Assembly (NCBI GenBank): GCA_037385045.1
Contig: JARRNJ010000053.1
Location: 1 to 38,091, forward strand
Direction of reading: 5' to 3'
Origin: JARRNJ01 sp037385045
GTDB taxonomy: Bacteria; Pseudomonadota; Gammaproteobacteria; JASBUN01
DNA length: 38,091 nucleotides
The position numbers and the translations under genes were made by a program. The stretch's first letter is position 1, and every line of letters begins with the position of its first letter. Below are positions 16,388 through 25,390 of the stretch, in pieces. The notes beneath the pieces are model-generated. The model saw only the letters and a list, made by a program, of their open reading frames with translations, was not told the origin of the DNA and ran no database searches.

Positions 16388-17032
16388 ATGAGCGATAAAC
16401 AAACACTGCGGGTCGGCGTCGGCGGGCCGGTGGGGTCCGGCAAGACGGCGCTGCTGGAGGCGTTGTGCAAGCGCATGCGCGAGCACTACAACCTGGCGGT
16501 GGTCACCAATGACATCTATACCCGGGAGGACGCCGAGTTCCTGATCCGCCACGCGGCGCTGGAGTCCGAACGCATCATCGGCGTCGAGACCGGCGGCTGC
16601 CCCCACACGGCTATCCGCGAGGACGCGTCCATGAATCTGGCGGCGGTGGCGGAGCTGGGCCAGCGCTTCCCCGGCCTGGACCTGGTGTTGGTGGAAAGCG
16701 GCGGCGACAATCTCAGCGCCACCTTCAGCCCGGAGCTGTCGGACCTCACCATTTATGTCATCGACGTCGCCGCCGGGGAAAAGATCCCGCGCAAGGGCGG
16801 CCCCGGCATCACCAAGTCCGATCTGCTGGTGATCAACAAGATCGACCTGGCGCCTCATGTCGGCGCGTCGCTCGAGGTCATGGATCGTGACGCCCGGCGC
16901 ATGCGCGGCGAACGTCCGTTCGTGTTCACCAACCTCAAGACCGGCGAAGGCCTGGACACCGTCATCGCCTTCATCGAACGCGAAGGCATGCTCGAGCCGT
17001 CGTTTCCCGCCACGGCGGCCGCGCCTATCTGA
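16388..17032 (+). CDS. ureG: Urease accessory GTPase UreG
   Basis: A 214-residue SIMIBI-class GTPase that powers nickel insertion into urease. It has the P-loop GPVGSGKTAL (about 13-22), the NDIYTREDAEFL segment, the metal-binding Cys-Pro-His motif in ETGGCPHTAIRED that mediates Ni-dependent dimerisation, the ESGGDNLSATF motif and the guanine-specificity NKID. Unlike some UreG proteins it has no N-terminal His-rich extension, the histidines being on UreE here. ATG 16388 has aggag upstream. It is the last gene of the urease operon, followed by a long hairpin. Confidence 0.97.
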   Translation: MSDKQTLRVGVGGPVGSGKTALLEALCKRMREHYNLAVVTNDIYTREDAEFLIRHAALESERIIGVETGGCPHTAIREDASMNLAAVAELGQRFPGLDLVLVESGGDNLSATFSPELSDLTIYVIDVAAGEKIPRKGGPGITKSDLLVINKIDLAPHVGASLEVMDRDARRMRGERPFVFTNLKTGEGLDTVIAFIEREGMLEPSFPATAAAPI

Positions 17033-17064
17033 ACTACGACGGCGCCCCGCGCCGCGGCCCCGCG

Positions 17065-17096
17065 GCCACGGTCCGCTGACGCCGGCGGACCGTGGC
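17065..17096 (+). terminator. Hairpin after ureG
   Basis: A perfect 12-bp stem (ccacggtccgc and its complement plus one flanking pair) with an 8-base loop lies 33 bases after the ureG stop. There is no T tract, so it is either a Rho-assisted terminator or an mRNA-stabilising stem. The 362 bases between ureG and the porin gene hold this hairpin, an NtrC-like site and a sigma-54 promoter; no further gene is seen. Confidence 0.55.
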
Positions 17097-17168
17097 GCCC
17101 ATGCCCGCCACTGTAACCCTCAAACCACAACTGTGTTATTCGCGCCACGCCGCTGCGGTGTCCACGCC

Positions 17169-17185
17169 GGCATCCGATTGGTGCG
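17169..17185 (+). promoter_or_regulatory. NtrC-like enhancer site upstream of the porin/urt promoter
   Basis: The dyad ggcatc-cgatt-ggtgcg matches GCACC-N5-GGTGC at 9 of 10 core positions. Its centre is about 109 bp upstream of the transcription start predicted for the sigma-54 promoter at 17260, a usual enhancer distance. I found no convincing second site. Confidence 0.5.
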
Positions 17186-17259
17186 CCGCTTCGATCGAGC
17201 GCTCGGCAGAAGCCTGTAAACAAGCCGTAACAATCTGTTTATTCCAGAAAAACGCGCTT

Positions 17260-17274
17260 TGGCACGGCCTGTGC
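17260..17274 (+). promoter_or_regulatory. Sigma-54 promoter for the porin and urt genes
   Basis: The sequence tggcac-ggcct-gtgc (followed by A) matches the sigma-54 -24/-12 consensus TGGCAC-N5-TTGC with one mismatch and exact spacing. Predicted start is near 17286, leaving a leader of about 109 bases before the porin ATG. Confidence 0.7.
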
Positions 17275-17394
17275 AACGAGTGGCGCAGGACGAAAGCAGT
17301 AGCTGCTAACTCCGAACCCAAGGCCGGCTCGCGGTGCGACGACCGCCTTAGTCAAAAAACTTGAGTGCAAGAAACTGAATGGGAGAACTCTGAA

Positions 17395-18129
17395 ATGAAA
17401 CTGACGACCAAACTTCGTCCCCTCGTTGCCGCCACCGCGATCGGTATGGCGACCATGGCCGCTCCGCTGGCCCATGCCGATTCCTTCACGGGCAATATCG
17501 GCGTCGTGTCCAAGTACATTCTGCGCGGCATCACCAACAGCCCGGAAAACGACAACGCGGCGCTGCAGGGCGGTCTCGACTACGGCTTCGACAACGGCAT
17601 CTACCTGGGTTACTGGGGTTCGTCGCTGGGCTACTCCGACCCCGGCAAGTCAAACGGCTTCGAGAACGATCTGTACGGGGGTTATGCCGGCAAGTTCGGC
17701 GGCTTCAGCTACGACGTCGGCGTCATCTACTACAAGTATGTCAACATTGACAATGCCGATGGTGCCGAGCTCAAGGGCACCGTGGGCTACGGCCCGTTTA
17801 CCCTCGGCGCCAACTACCTGACCAAGGATGTTACCTGGGGCAACAAGGGCGATACCTACTGGACCGTGGATTATTCTCACGACCTGCCCAAGGGCTTCAG
17901 CTTTGACGCCCTGCTCGGCTACTACACCTACAAGGACAGCGGCAAATACATTGCCTCCTCGGCCAAGAGCGGAGCATTCCGTCACCTGAACCTGTCGCTG
18001 TCGCATCCCATCGGCAACACCGGCGCCGACTGGAATGTGACCTACATCATCGGCGGCAAGGACCGCGACGGTGTCGACCAGAAGAACGCCGTAACCCTGG
18101 GCGTTTCCTACGGCTTCGACATCAAGTAA
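17395..18129 (+). CDS. TorF-family outer-membrane beta-barrel protein, putative porin
   Basis: A 244-residue secreted protein. It has a clear signal peptide (about 1-27, ending PLAHA), then alternating aromatic/glycine strands (YGFDNGIYLGYWGSS, YDVGVIYYKY) and an ending GVSYGFDIK typical of an outer-membrane barrel. The pattern matches the proteobacterial TorF/gcw_chp family of putative porins, whose N-terminal segment (SKYILRGITNS) is conserved. ATG 17395 follows a gggag Shine-Dalgarno; an upstream GTG at 17365 would place residues before the signal. It lies directly behind a sigma-54 promoter and ahead of urtA, so a role in admitting urea or other small N compounds through the outer membrane is a reasonable inference, not shown by sequence. 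Confidence 0.82.
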   Translation: MKLTTKLRPLVAATAIGMATMAAPLAHADSFTGNIGVVSKYILRGITNSPENDNAALQGGLDYGFDNGIYLGYWGSSLGYSDPGKSNGFENDLYGGYAGKFGGFSYDVGVIYYKYVNIDNADGAELKGTVGYGPFTLGANYLTKDVTWGNKGDTYWTVDYSHDLPKGFSFDALLGYYTYKDSGKYIASSAKSGAFRHLNLSLSHPIGNTGADWNVTYIIGGKDRDGVDQKNAVTLGVSYGFDIK

Positions 18130-18142
18130 CGCAACCGGGCGC

Positions 18143-18171
18143 CAGAGTGGCCGGCGCAGCCGGCCACTCTG
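18143..18171 (+). terminator. Strong hairpin between the porin gene and urtA
   Basis: A perfect 13-bp stem (agagtggccggc core) with a 3-base loop starts 14 bases after the porin stop. No T tract follows, so partial termination or 3'-end protection is likely, allowing the porin transcript to be more abundant than urtA or read-through into it. No separate promoter for urtA is evident in the 86-base gap. Confidence 0.6.
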
Positions 18172-18215
18172 CCTTCCGCACCTGACGCTCGCGCTGTTCC
18201 CAGAGGAGTACAATA

Positions 18216-19517
18216 ATGAACAACTGGACCAAGCGACTCGGCATGGGCATTGCCCTGTCCGGGTTGATGCTCGTGGCAGGTCTCGCCGGCCGCACCGCTG
18301 CGGCCGCCGATACCATCAAAGTCGGGATTCTGCATTCCCTGTCCGGCACCATGGCCATCAGCGAGGCCACGCTCAAGGACGAAATGCTGATGCTGATCAA
18401 AGAGCAGAACGCCAAGGGCGGGCTGCTGGGCAAGAAGATCGAGCCGGTGGTGGTGGACCCCGCCTCCAACTGGCCGCTGTTCGCGGAGAAGGCCCGCGAA
18501 CTGATCCAGAAGGACCACGTCGTCGCCATCTTCGGCTGCTGGACTTCGGTGTCGCGCAAATCCGTGCTGCCGGTGGTCGAGCAGTACCACGTGCCCCTGT
18601 TCTACCCGGTGCAGTACGAGGGTGAAGAATCCTCCAAGTACGTGTTCTACACCGGCGCCGCGCCCAACCAGCAGGCCATCCCCGCGGTCGACTACCTGAT
18701 GAACCAGCTGCACGTGAAGCGCTGGGTTCTGGCCGGCACCGACTACGTCTATCCGCGCACCACCAACAAGATTCTTGAGGCGTACCTCAAGTCCAAGGGC
18801 GTGAAGTCCAAGGACATCATGATCAACTACACACCGTTCGGCTATTCGGACTGGCAGAGCATCGTCTCCCAGATCAAGAAGTTCGGCTCCGAAGGCAAGA
18901 AGACCGCGGTGGTGTCCACCATCAACGGTGACGCCAACGTACCGTTCTACAAAGAGCTGGCCAACCAGGGCGTTACCGCCGACCAGATTCCGGTCGTGGC
19001 ATTCTCGGTCGGCGAGGAAGAGCTCTCGGGCATCGACACCAAGCCGTTGGTGGGCCATCTGGCCGCATGGAACTATTTCATGAGCGTGGACACGCCTGCC
19101 AACGACAAGTTCATCGACACCTGGCACAAGTACATCAAGGACGACAAGCGCGTCACCAACGACCCCATGGAAGCCCACTACATCGGCTTCAACATGTGGG
19201 TGAAGGCGGTGAAGAAAGCCGGCACCACGGATCCGGAAAAAGTGGTCAACGACATGATCGGGGTCAGCGTACCGAACCTGACCGGCGGCTATGCGACCAT
19301 GATGCCGAACCACCACATCACCAAGCCGGTGCTGATCGGCGAGATCCAGGACGACGGCCAGTTCGCCGTGGTCTGGAAGACGCCGGGTGAAGTCGCCGGC
19401 GACGCCTGGTCGAACTACCTGCCGGGCAGCAGGAACCTGATCTCCGACTGGCGTCCGCCGCTGTCCTGCGGCAACTACAACGTCAAGACCCACAAGTGTT
19501 CGGGTCAGAAGTACTGA
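18216..19517 (+). CDS. urtA: Urea ABC transporter substrate-binding protein UrtA
   Basis: A 433-residue periplasmic binding protein of the type I, Leu/Ile/Val-like fold that delivers urea (and short amides in some species) to UrtBC. A signal peptide covers about residues 1-30 (cleavage near TAAAA-DTIKVG). Diagnostic UrtA segments are GILHSLSGTMAISEATLKDE, FGCWTSVSRKSVLPVVE, and PLFYPVQYEGEESS. ATG 18216 has an excellent agaggag Shine-Dalgarno. A hairpin after the stop probably lets urtA be produced in excess over the permease genes. Length is normal for the family. Confidence 0.97.
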   Translation: MNNWTKRLGMGIALSGLMLVAGLAGRTAAAADTIKVGILHSLSGTMAISEATLKDEMLMLIKEQNAKGGLLGKKIEPVVVDPASNWPLFAEKARELIQKDHVVAIFGCWTSVSRKSVLPVVEQYHVPLFYPVQYEGEESSKYVFYTGAAPNQQAIPAVDYLMNQLHVKRWVLAGTDYVYPRTTNKILEAYLKSKGVKSKDIMINYTPFGYSDWQSIVSQIKKFGSEGKKTAVVSTINGDANVPFYKELANQGVTADQIPVVAFSVGEEELSGIDTKPLVGHLAAWNYFMSVDTPANDKFIDTWHKYIKDDKRVTNDPMEAHYIGFNMWVKAVKKAGTTDPEKVVNDMIGVSVPNLTGGYATMMPNHHITKPVLIGEIQDDGQFAVVWKTPGEVAGDAWSNYLPGSRNLISDWRPPLSCGNYNVKTHKCSGQKY

Positions 19518-19526
19518 GCCTGTAAC

Positions 19527-19551
19527 GCGGGCGCCGGCAACCGGCGCCCGC
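19527..19551 (+). terminator. Attenuating hairpin between urtA and urtB
   Basis: An 11-bp GC-rich stem (gcgggcgccgg and complement) with a caa loop begins 10 bases after the urtA stop and has no T tract. Such stems after binding-protein genes commonly protect the upstream message and reduce expression of the permease genes. Confidence 0.6.
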
Positions 19552-19627
19552 CCCTGATTTCCAGACCCGCGGCGGACCGCACGCCGACCCCCTGCCGCCG
19601 CGGGCCGCAACCGAAGCGAAGGCGAAC

Positions 19628-21316
19628 GTGGAACTCACTCCCGGTCCGTTTTGCGCCGCACGGCTCACCCGTTCCGCCGGGGTGCTGACGTACGTTGTGC
19701 TGCTGCTGGCCGCCGTCCTGCTGTGGTCGGCCCCGCTGCCGGCCGCCGCCGACGGTGGCGCCGACGCCGCGCTCACCACAGCGCTCAACCGTCTCAGTCA
19801 CGCCGACTTCAGCGCCAAGGCGGCGGCGGTCGATCAGCTGGAGAAGGTATCTCATCCGCGTCTGCTGCCGGTTCTGCACGCGCTGCTCGAAGGCAACCTC
19901 TGCTACCGTAAGTCGGACCGCAAGGTGGTCATCGTCCACGATGTCGACGATGGTTACGGCATGACCGATGCGGTGACCGCCAAGGATCTGGGCGCCACCG
20001 GCCGGCGCAAAGTGCGCCGCATCACCATCAACAACGAAATCCGCACCGCACTGCGCAACGCCATCGCCCGCCTCAGCCTGTCCAGTTCCGATCCGGCGGT
20101 GCGGCTCAAGGCGGTGCGGGAAATGCTCGACGACATGAGCCCGCAGGTGGCCGCAGCGCTGCGCCAGCGCCGGAAGCAGGAAACCGACGCCGACGTGCGC
20201 GAGGCCATCGACGTGGGCCTGGCGCTTGCCGGCACCAACAGCGCCGATGCGGCGCAGCGCCTGGCGGCGGTCAAGGCGCTGAGCGGCAAACTCAATCCCG
20301 CGGTGCGCAACCGTTTGGCGCAGATGCTGAACACCGGCTCCGACGGCAAGCCCCTGGAGGCCGACGCCGGCGTGCGCGCGGCGGCCAAGGCTTCGATCGC
20401 CGCCATCGACCGCAAAGCCGAATTCTATTCCGTGGTCCAGACCGGCTTCTTCGGCCTCAGCCTCGGCTCGGTGCTGCTGCTGGCCGGCATCGGCCTGGCC
20501 ATCACGTTCGGCGTCATGGGCGTCATCAACATGGCCCACGGCGAAATGATGATGCTGGGCGCCTACACCACCTACGTGGTGCAGCTGCTGATGCCGCAGC
20601 ACATTGGTTCCTCATTGTTTGTCGCCGTACCAGCCGCGTTTTTGGTCTCCGGACTGGCGGGGGTGGTGATCGAGCGCGGCGTGATCCGCTTCCTCTACGG
20701 CCGGCCGCTGGAAACGCTGCTGGCCACGTTCGGCATCAGCCTGGTGCTGCAGCAGCTGGTGCGGACCATTTTCTCGCCGCTCAATCGCTCGGTGCAGACG
20801 CCGGACTGGATGAGCGGCTCGCTGCACATCAACAGCGCCCTGTCGCTGACCTACAACCGCGCCTACATCGTGGTGTTCGCGCTGCTGGTGTTCGCCGCGC
20901 TGCTGCTGGTGCTGAAGAAAACCAGCCTCGGCCTCAAGGTGCGCGCCGTGTCCCAGAACCGGGAGATGGCCAAGGCCATGGGCGTGCGCACCGGCTGGGT
21001 CGACGCCATGACCTTCGGGCTGGGATCCGGCATCGCCGGCATCGCCGGTGTCGCCCTGAGCCAGCTCACCAACGTCGGCCCCAACCTGGGCCAGTCCTAC
21101 ATCATCGACTCGTTCATGGTGGTGGTGTTCGGCGGCGTCGGCAACCTGTGGGGAACCCTGGTGGGTGCGTTGTCCCTGGGCGTGTTCAACAAGTTCCTGG
21201 AGCCCTGGTCCGGCGCCGTGTTGTCCAAGATCCTGGTGCTGGTGCTGATCATCCTGTTCATCCAGAAGCGCCCGCGGGGCCTGTTCCCGCAGAAGGGCCG
21301 CGCGGCGGAGGGCTGA
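19628..21316 (+). CDS. urtB: Urea ABC transporter permease UrtB
   Basis: A 562-residue inner-membrane permease of the LivH type. Residues about 15-45 form a signal/membrane segment. Residues about 50-255 form a soluble, alpha-helical, HEAT-like extension (repeated A/L-rich helices with R/K, for example VRLKAVREMLDDM and DAAQRLAAVKAL). The LivH-like permease with about eight transmembrane helices (GLAITFGVMGVINMAHGEMMMLGAY onward) starts near 270. The long N-terminal extension is usual for proteobacterial UrtB and would face the periplasm. The start is GTG 19628, with an aag-rich ribosome-binding region upstream. The C-terminus has the expected RPRGLFPQKG tail. Confidence 0.95.
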   Translation: MELTPGPFCAARLTRSAGVLTYVVLLLAAVLLWSAPLPAAADGGADAALTTALNRLSHADFSAKAAAVDQLEKVSHPRLLPVLHALLEGNLCYRKSDRKVVIVHDVDDGYGMTDAVTAKDLGATGRRKVRRITINNEIRTALRNAIARLSLSSSDPAVRLKAVREMLDDMSPQVAAALRQRRKQETDADVREAIDVGLALAGTNSADAAQRLAAVKALSGKLNPAVRNRLAQMLNTGSDGKPLEADAGVRAAAKASIAAIDRKAEFYSVVQTGFFGLSLGSVLLLAGIGLAITFGVMGVINMAHGEMMMLGAYTTYVVQLLMPQHIGSSLFVAVPAAFLVSGLAGVVIERGVIRFLYGRPLETLLATFGISLVLQQLVRTIFSPLNRSVQTPDWMSGSLHINSALSLTYNRAYIVVFALLVFAALLLVLKKTSLGLKVRAVSQNREMAKAMGVRTGWVDAMTFGLGSGIAGIAGVALSQLTNVGPNLGQSYIIDSFMVVVFGGVGNLWGTLVGALSLGVFNKFLEPWSGAVLSKILVLVLIILFIQKRPRGLFPQKGRAAEG

Positions 21317-21319
21317 GCC

Positions 21320-22443
21320 ATGATGACCAACAGTCCCATCGGGCGCCTGCTGGCCAGCGACCGCGGCGGCCAGGTGCTGCTGAGCCTGCTGCTGGCGGCG
21401 GCAATCGTGCTGCCGATCCTCAATCTGGCGGTGCCGGCAGGTTCGACGCTGCACGTGTCCAGCTACACGCTGCTGCTGCTGGGCAAGTACCTCTGCTATG
21501 CGCTGCTGGCGGTGGCCCTGGACCTGGTGTGGGGCTACTGCGGCATTCTCAGCCTCGGCCACGGCGCCTTCTTCGCCCTCGGCGGCTACGCCATGGGCAT
21601 GTACCTGATGCGCCAGATCGGCGCCCGCGGCGTCTACGGCAATCCCATCCTGCCCGACTTCATGGTGTTCCTGAACTGGAAGGAGCTGCCCTGGTACTGG
21701 CACGGCTTCGACCATTTCTGGTTCGCAGCCCTCATGGTGATGGTGGTGCCGGGGCTGCTGGCGCTGGTGTTCGGCTGGCTCACGTTCCGCTCCCGGGTTA
21801 CCGGCGTGTACCTGTCCATCATCACCCAGGCGCTCACCTATGCGCTGATGCTGGCTTTCTTCCGCAATGAAATGGGTTTCGGCGGCAACAACGGGCTCAC
21901 CGACTTCAAGGACATCCTCGGCTTCAGCCTGCAGAGCGAGACCACCCGGGTGGGCCTGTTCGTAGCCACGGTGGTGGCGCTGATGCTGGGTTACCTGGCG
22001 GCCCGCGCCGTGGTGCGCTCCAAGCTGGGGAGGGTGACGGTGGCCGTGCGAGACGCCGAGGACCGGGCGCGCTTCATCGGTTACAAGACCGAGTCGTTCA
22101 AGCTGTGGGTGTTCACCTTCTCGGCGGTGCTGGCCGGTATTGCCGGGGCGCTGTACGTGCCCCAGGTGGGCATCATCAACCCCAGCGAGTTCTCGCCGCT
22201 GAACTCCATCGAGATGGTGATCTGGGTGGCGGTGGGCGGCCGCGGCACCCTTTACGGCGCCGTCGCCGGCGCCATCCTGGTCAATTACGCCAAGACCTAT
22301 CTCACCGGCGCCCTGCCCGACGTGTGGTTGTTCGCCCTCGGCGGACTGTTCGTGGTGGTGACGCTGTTCCTGCCGCGTGGCATCGTCGGCCTGCTCAGGC
22401 GGCCGCGGCGCAAACCGGCCCGGACCCAAGTGGCCGAGTCGAC

Positions 22444-22447
<4 letters not shown>
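21320..22447 (+). CDS. urtC: Urea ABC transporter permease UrtC
   Basis: A 375-residue LivM-type permease partner of UrtB, with about ten hydrophobic segments. The family motif LVWGYCGILSLGHGAFFALGGYAMGMYLMRQ lies near residues 70-100, and the EAA-like loop (RDAEDRARFIGYKTESFKLWVFTFSA) and VGGRGTLYGAVAGA segment near the C-terminus. ATG 21320 (second ATG at 21323 equally possible) lies 3 bases after the urtB stop. The stop overlaps the urtD start (ATGA), showing translational coupling. Confidence 0.95.
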
Positions 22448-23291
<844 letters not shown>

Positions 23292-23298
<7 letters not shown>

Positions 23299-23981
23299 CC
23301 GTCGCCGGCCTGAACCAGTACTACGGCGAAAGCCACACCCTATGGGACGTCAATCTGGAAGTGCCCGACGGGCGATGCGTGTGCCTGATGGGGCGCAACG
23401 GGGTGGGCAAGACCACACTGCTGAAGGCGGTGATGGGGCTGCTGCCGGCGCGCGACGGCAGCATCCGCTTCGGCGACCAGGAGCTGGCCGGTCGGGCGGC
23501 TGACCTGCGCGCGCGGCTGGGCATCGGTTACGTGCCCCAGGGCCGCGACATATTTCCCCAACTGACGGTGGAGGAAAACCTGCAGGTGGGGCTGGGCGTG
23601 GGCCGGGACCGTTCGGTGCTGGAACGCATCTTCGACCTGTTTCCGGTGCTGAAACAGATGCTGCGCCGCCGCGGCGGGGACCTCTCCGGCGGCCAGCAGC
23701 AGCAGCTGGCCATCGGCCGGGCGCTGACCCTGAAGCCGCGGCTGCTGATCCTGGACGAGCCCACCGAAGGCATCCAGCCCAACATCGTGCGTGAAATCGG
23801 CGACATCATCGCCCGCCTCAACCGAGAGGAAGGACTCACCGTGCTGCTGGTGGAACAGAAGCTGCCGTTCGCCCGGCGCGTGGCCGAACAGTTCACCATC
23901 CTCGACCGCGGCCGCTGCGTGGCCAGCGGCGCCATGCCGGAGCTGGGCGACGACCTGGTGCAGCGCTACCTGTCGGTCTGA
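23292..23981 (+). CDS. urtE: Urea ABC transporter ATPase UrtE
   Basis: A 229-residue LivF-type ATPase, the second nucleotide-binding subunit of the Urt importer. Start MLTVAGLNQYYGESHTLW is canonical for UrtE. Walker A GRNGVGKTTLL, signature LSGGQQQQLAIGRAL, Walker B LLILDEPTEGIQPN and the switch region LLVEQKL are all present. It overlaps urtD (ATGCTGA) and ends the urtABCDE unit. A small 6-bp stem (24011-24025) follows without a T tract, so where the message ends is unclear. Confidence 0.96.
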
Positions 23982-24092
23982 GCAGGGCGCGCCGGGCACG
24001 GTTCCCGCCAACCGGGATTCCCGGTATACTTGGCCGCTGCGCCCCTAGCGGGCCCGCGTGATACCCCGGAGGGCGGGGTAATGGGCTCGACT

Positions 24093-24110
24093 CCGGCATA
24101 TTCATGCCGG
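24093..24110 (+). other. Small hairpin in the leader of the cytochrome c gene
   Basis: A perfect 7-bp stem ccggcat/atgccgg with the loop attc sits in the 186-base gap between urtE and the cytochrome gene. A weak -10-like tatact lies at 24025-24030. There is no T tract. It could be a structured 5' leader or a poor terminator; no known regulatory RNA is recognised. Confidence 0.35.
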
Positions 24111-24167
24111 GGCGGTTCCGGCGTAATCCACCCTCGAATCGACACATACAGAACAACACGGGAGGCG

Positions 24168-24995
24168 ATGGTGAGCCACCAAGACGATGTATTTATCCGG
24201 ACTGTTTTCGGCGTGCTGGGCGGCCTGGTCCTGTTTGCGGTCATCATTTACTTTATCGCCAACGGTCTCGGCGGCGGTGAGGCCTACGCCCCGGCCGGCA
24301 ACAAGATGGCCCAGCAGCAGATTGCCAAGGAGATTGCGCCGGTGGCCCAGGTGAACGTGGCCGGCGCGTCCGGGGCCGCGGCTTCATCGGGCGGCGGTGC
24401 AGCGGGCGGCGGTGCGCTCACCGGCGAGCAGATCGTCAAGAAGACCTGCTCGGCCTGCCACGGCACCGGCGCGGCCGGCGCACCCAAGATCGGCGACCAC
24501 GCCGAGTGGAAGAAGCGCTACGACGTGGGCGGCCTGGATAATCTGCTGAAAGTGGCGATCCATGGCAAGGGCGCCATGCCGCCGCGGGGCGGTGGCGGCT
24601 ACAAGGACGCCGAGATGAAGAAAGCCATCATTTATATGCTCGGCAAGAGCGGCATCAAGGTCGCCAGCGGCGGAGAATCCAAGTCCGGCAACGGCGGGCA
24701 GGCCAAGGCGGCTGCCGCCGGCGGCGGCAAGATCGACCTGGACAAGGGCAAACAGCTGGTGGGCAAGGTCTGCGCCGCCTGTCATGCCACCGGCGCGGCC
24801 GGTGCGCCCAAGATGGGCGATCACGCCGAATGGAAGAAGCGGTTCGACGTCGGCGGCCTGGCCAACCTGCTGAAGGTGGCGATCCACGGCAAGAACGCCA
24901 TGCCGCCGCGCGGCGGCTCCAGCTACAACGACCAGGAAATGACCGACGCCATCGCCTACATGCTGCACAAGAGCGGCATCGACGTCACCAAGTGA
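24168..24995 (+). CDS. Membrane-anchored diheme cytochrome c (c5 type)
   Basis: A 275-residue protein with one N-terminal transmembrane anchor (about 15-36), an Ala/Gly/Ser-rich linker and two consecutive class I (c5/c-553-like) cytochrome domains. The heme sites are CSACH and CAACH, each followed by GTGAAGAPK or ATGAAGAPK and an axial-Met segment (GAMPPRGG, NAMPPRGG). The two domains are near-duplicates over about 75 residues, separated by a second Gly/Ala/Ser-rich linker. It would carry electrons in the periplasm. Start: ATG 24168 lies very close to ggagg (2-3 bases), so GTG 24171 may be used instead. A strong terminator follows. A functional link to urea uptake is not evident. Confidence 0.9.
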   Translation: MVSHQDDVFIRTVFGVLGGLVLFAVIIYFIANGLGGGEAYAPAGNKMAQQQIAKEIAPVAQVNVAGASGAAASSGGGAAGGGALTGEQIVKKTCSACHGTGAAGAPKIGDHAEWKKRYDVGGLDNLLKVAIHGKGAMPPRGGGGYKDAEMKKAIIYMLGKSGIKVASGGESKSGNGGQAKAAAAGGGKIDLDKGKQLVGKVCAACHATGAAGAPKMGDHAEWKKRFDVGGLANLLKVAIHGKNAMPPRGGSSYNDQEMTDAIAYMLHKSGIDVTK

Positions 24996-25014
24996 GGGTG
25001 ATCGCCGTAACATG

Positions 25015-25044
25015 AAAAAAGGGCTGCTTCGGCAGCCCTTTTTT
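25015..25044. terminator. Bidirectional rho-independent terminator
   Basis: A perfect 7-bp stem (gggctgc/gcagccc) with the stable ttcg tetraloop is flanked by six A on the left and six T on the right. It is an ideal intrinsic terminator in both directions, placed 19 bases after the cytochrome stop and also able to stop transcripts from the convergent rep gene. Confidence 0.95.
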
Positions 25045-25046
25045 CT

Positions 25047-25082
25047 GGTGCGTTGCCGCCTGCGGCGTCGAACGCACCCTAC
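25047..25082 (-). repeat. REP-like palindrome with GTAG head
   Basis: Read on the minus strand, the head GTAG is followed by ggtgcgtt, an inner gccgc/gcggc stem and the closing aacgcacc. GTAG-type heads on short imperfect palindromes are the mark of REP sequences mobilised by REP-associated tyrosine transposases. The 346-base gap between the cytochrome terminator and rep contains this and two related units and no gene. Confidence 0.6.
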
Positions 25083-25232
25083 GGCCCGGTTGCAAGCGCA
25101 GCGATCTCGGAGACGCAGAGGCAGACGTAGTTGATGGCGTCCGGCCGCGTCGTTGTGGCACACCGTGGCGGCTGTGCTGCGCCGCCGCCTCGGGCACCGG
25201 AAATCAACGACGTTTACCGGCGGCGATTCGGC

Positions 25233-25261
25233 GTAGGGTGGATAAGCGCAGCGCATCCACC
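25233..25261 (+). repeat. REP-like palindrome with GTAG head
   Basis: GTAG is followed by the palindrome ggtggat-N11-atccacc (25237-25261). It has the same head and general form as its neighbours but a different stem, on the opposite strand, so the three together resemble a mosaic REP cluster. Confidence 0.6.
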
Positions 25262-25338
25262 GCACCAGGGCAGCAGCAGGTGTTGCGTCCGGCTTGCCGC
25301 TTTGACGCAACTGAACGGGGTGCTGCTTTTGTTGTTGG

Positions 25339-25370
25339 CGCGCTGCCGCCTGCGGCGTCGAATGCACCCT
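25339..25370 (-). repeat. Degenerate REP-like unit
   Basis: On the minus strand this is a near copy of the unit at 25047-25082: about 30 bases of the inner stem and right arm are shared, the head is GCAG and the outer left arm is altered (ggcgcgct). It lies about 20 bases from the 3' end of rep. Confidence 0.5.
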
Positions 25371-25390
25371 GCGGCCCGCGCCACTCGCTA

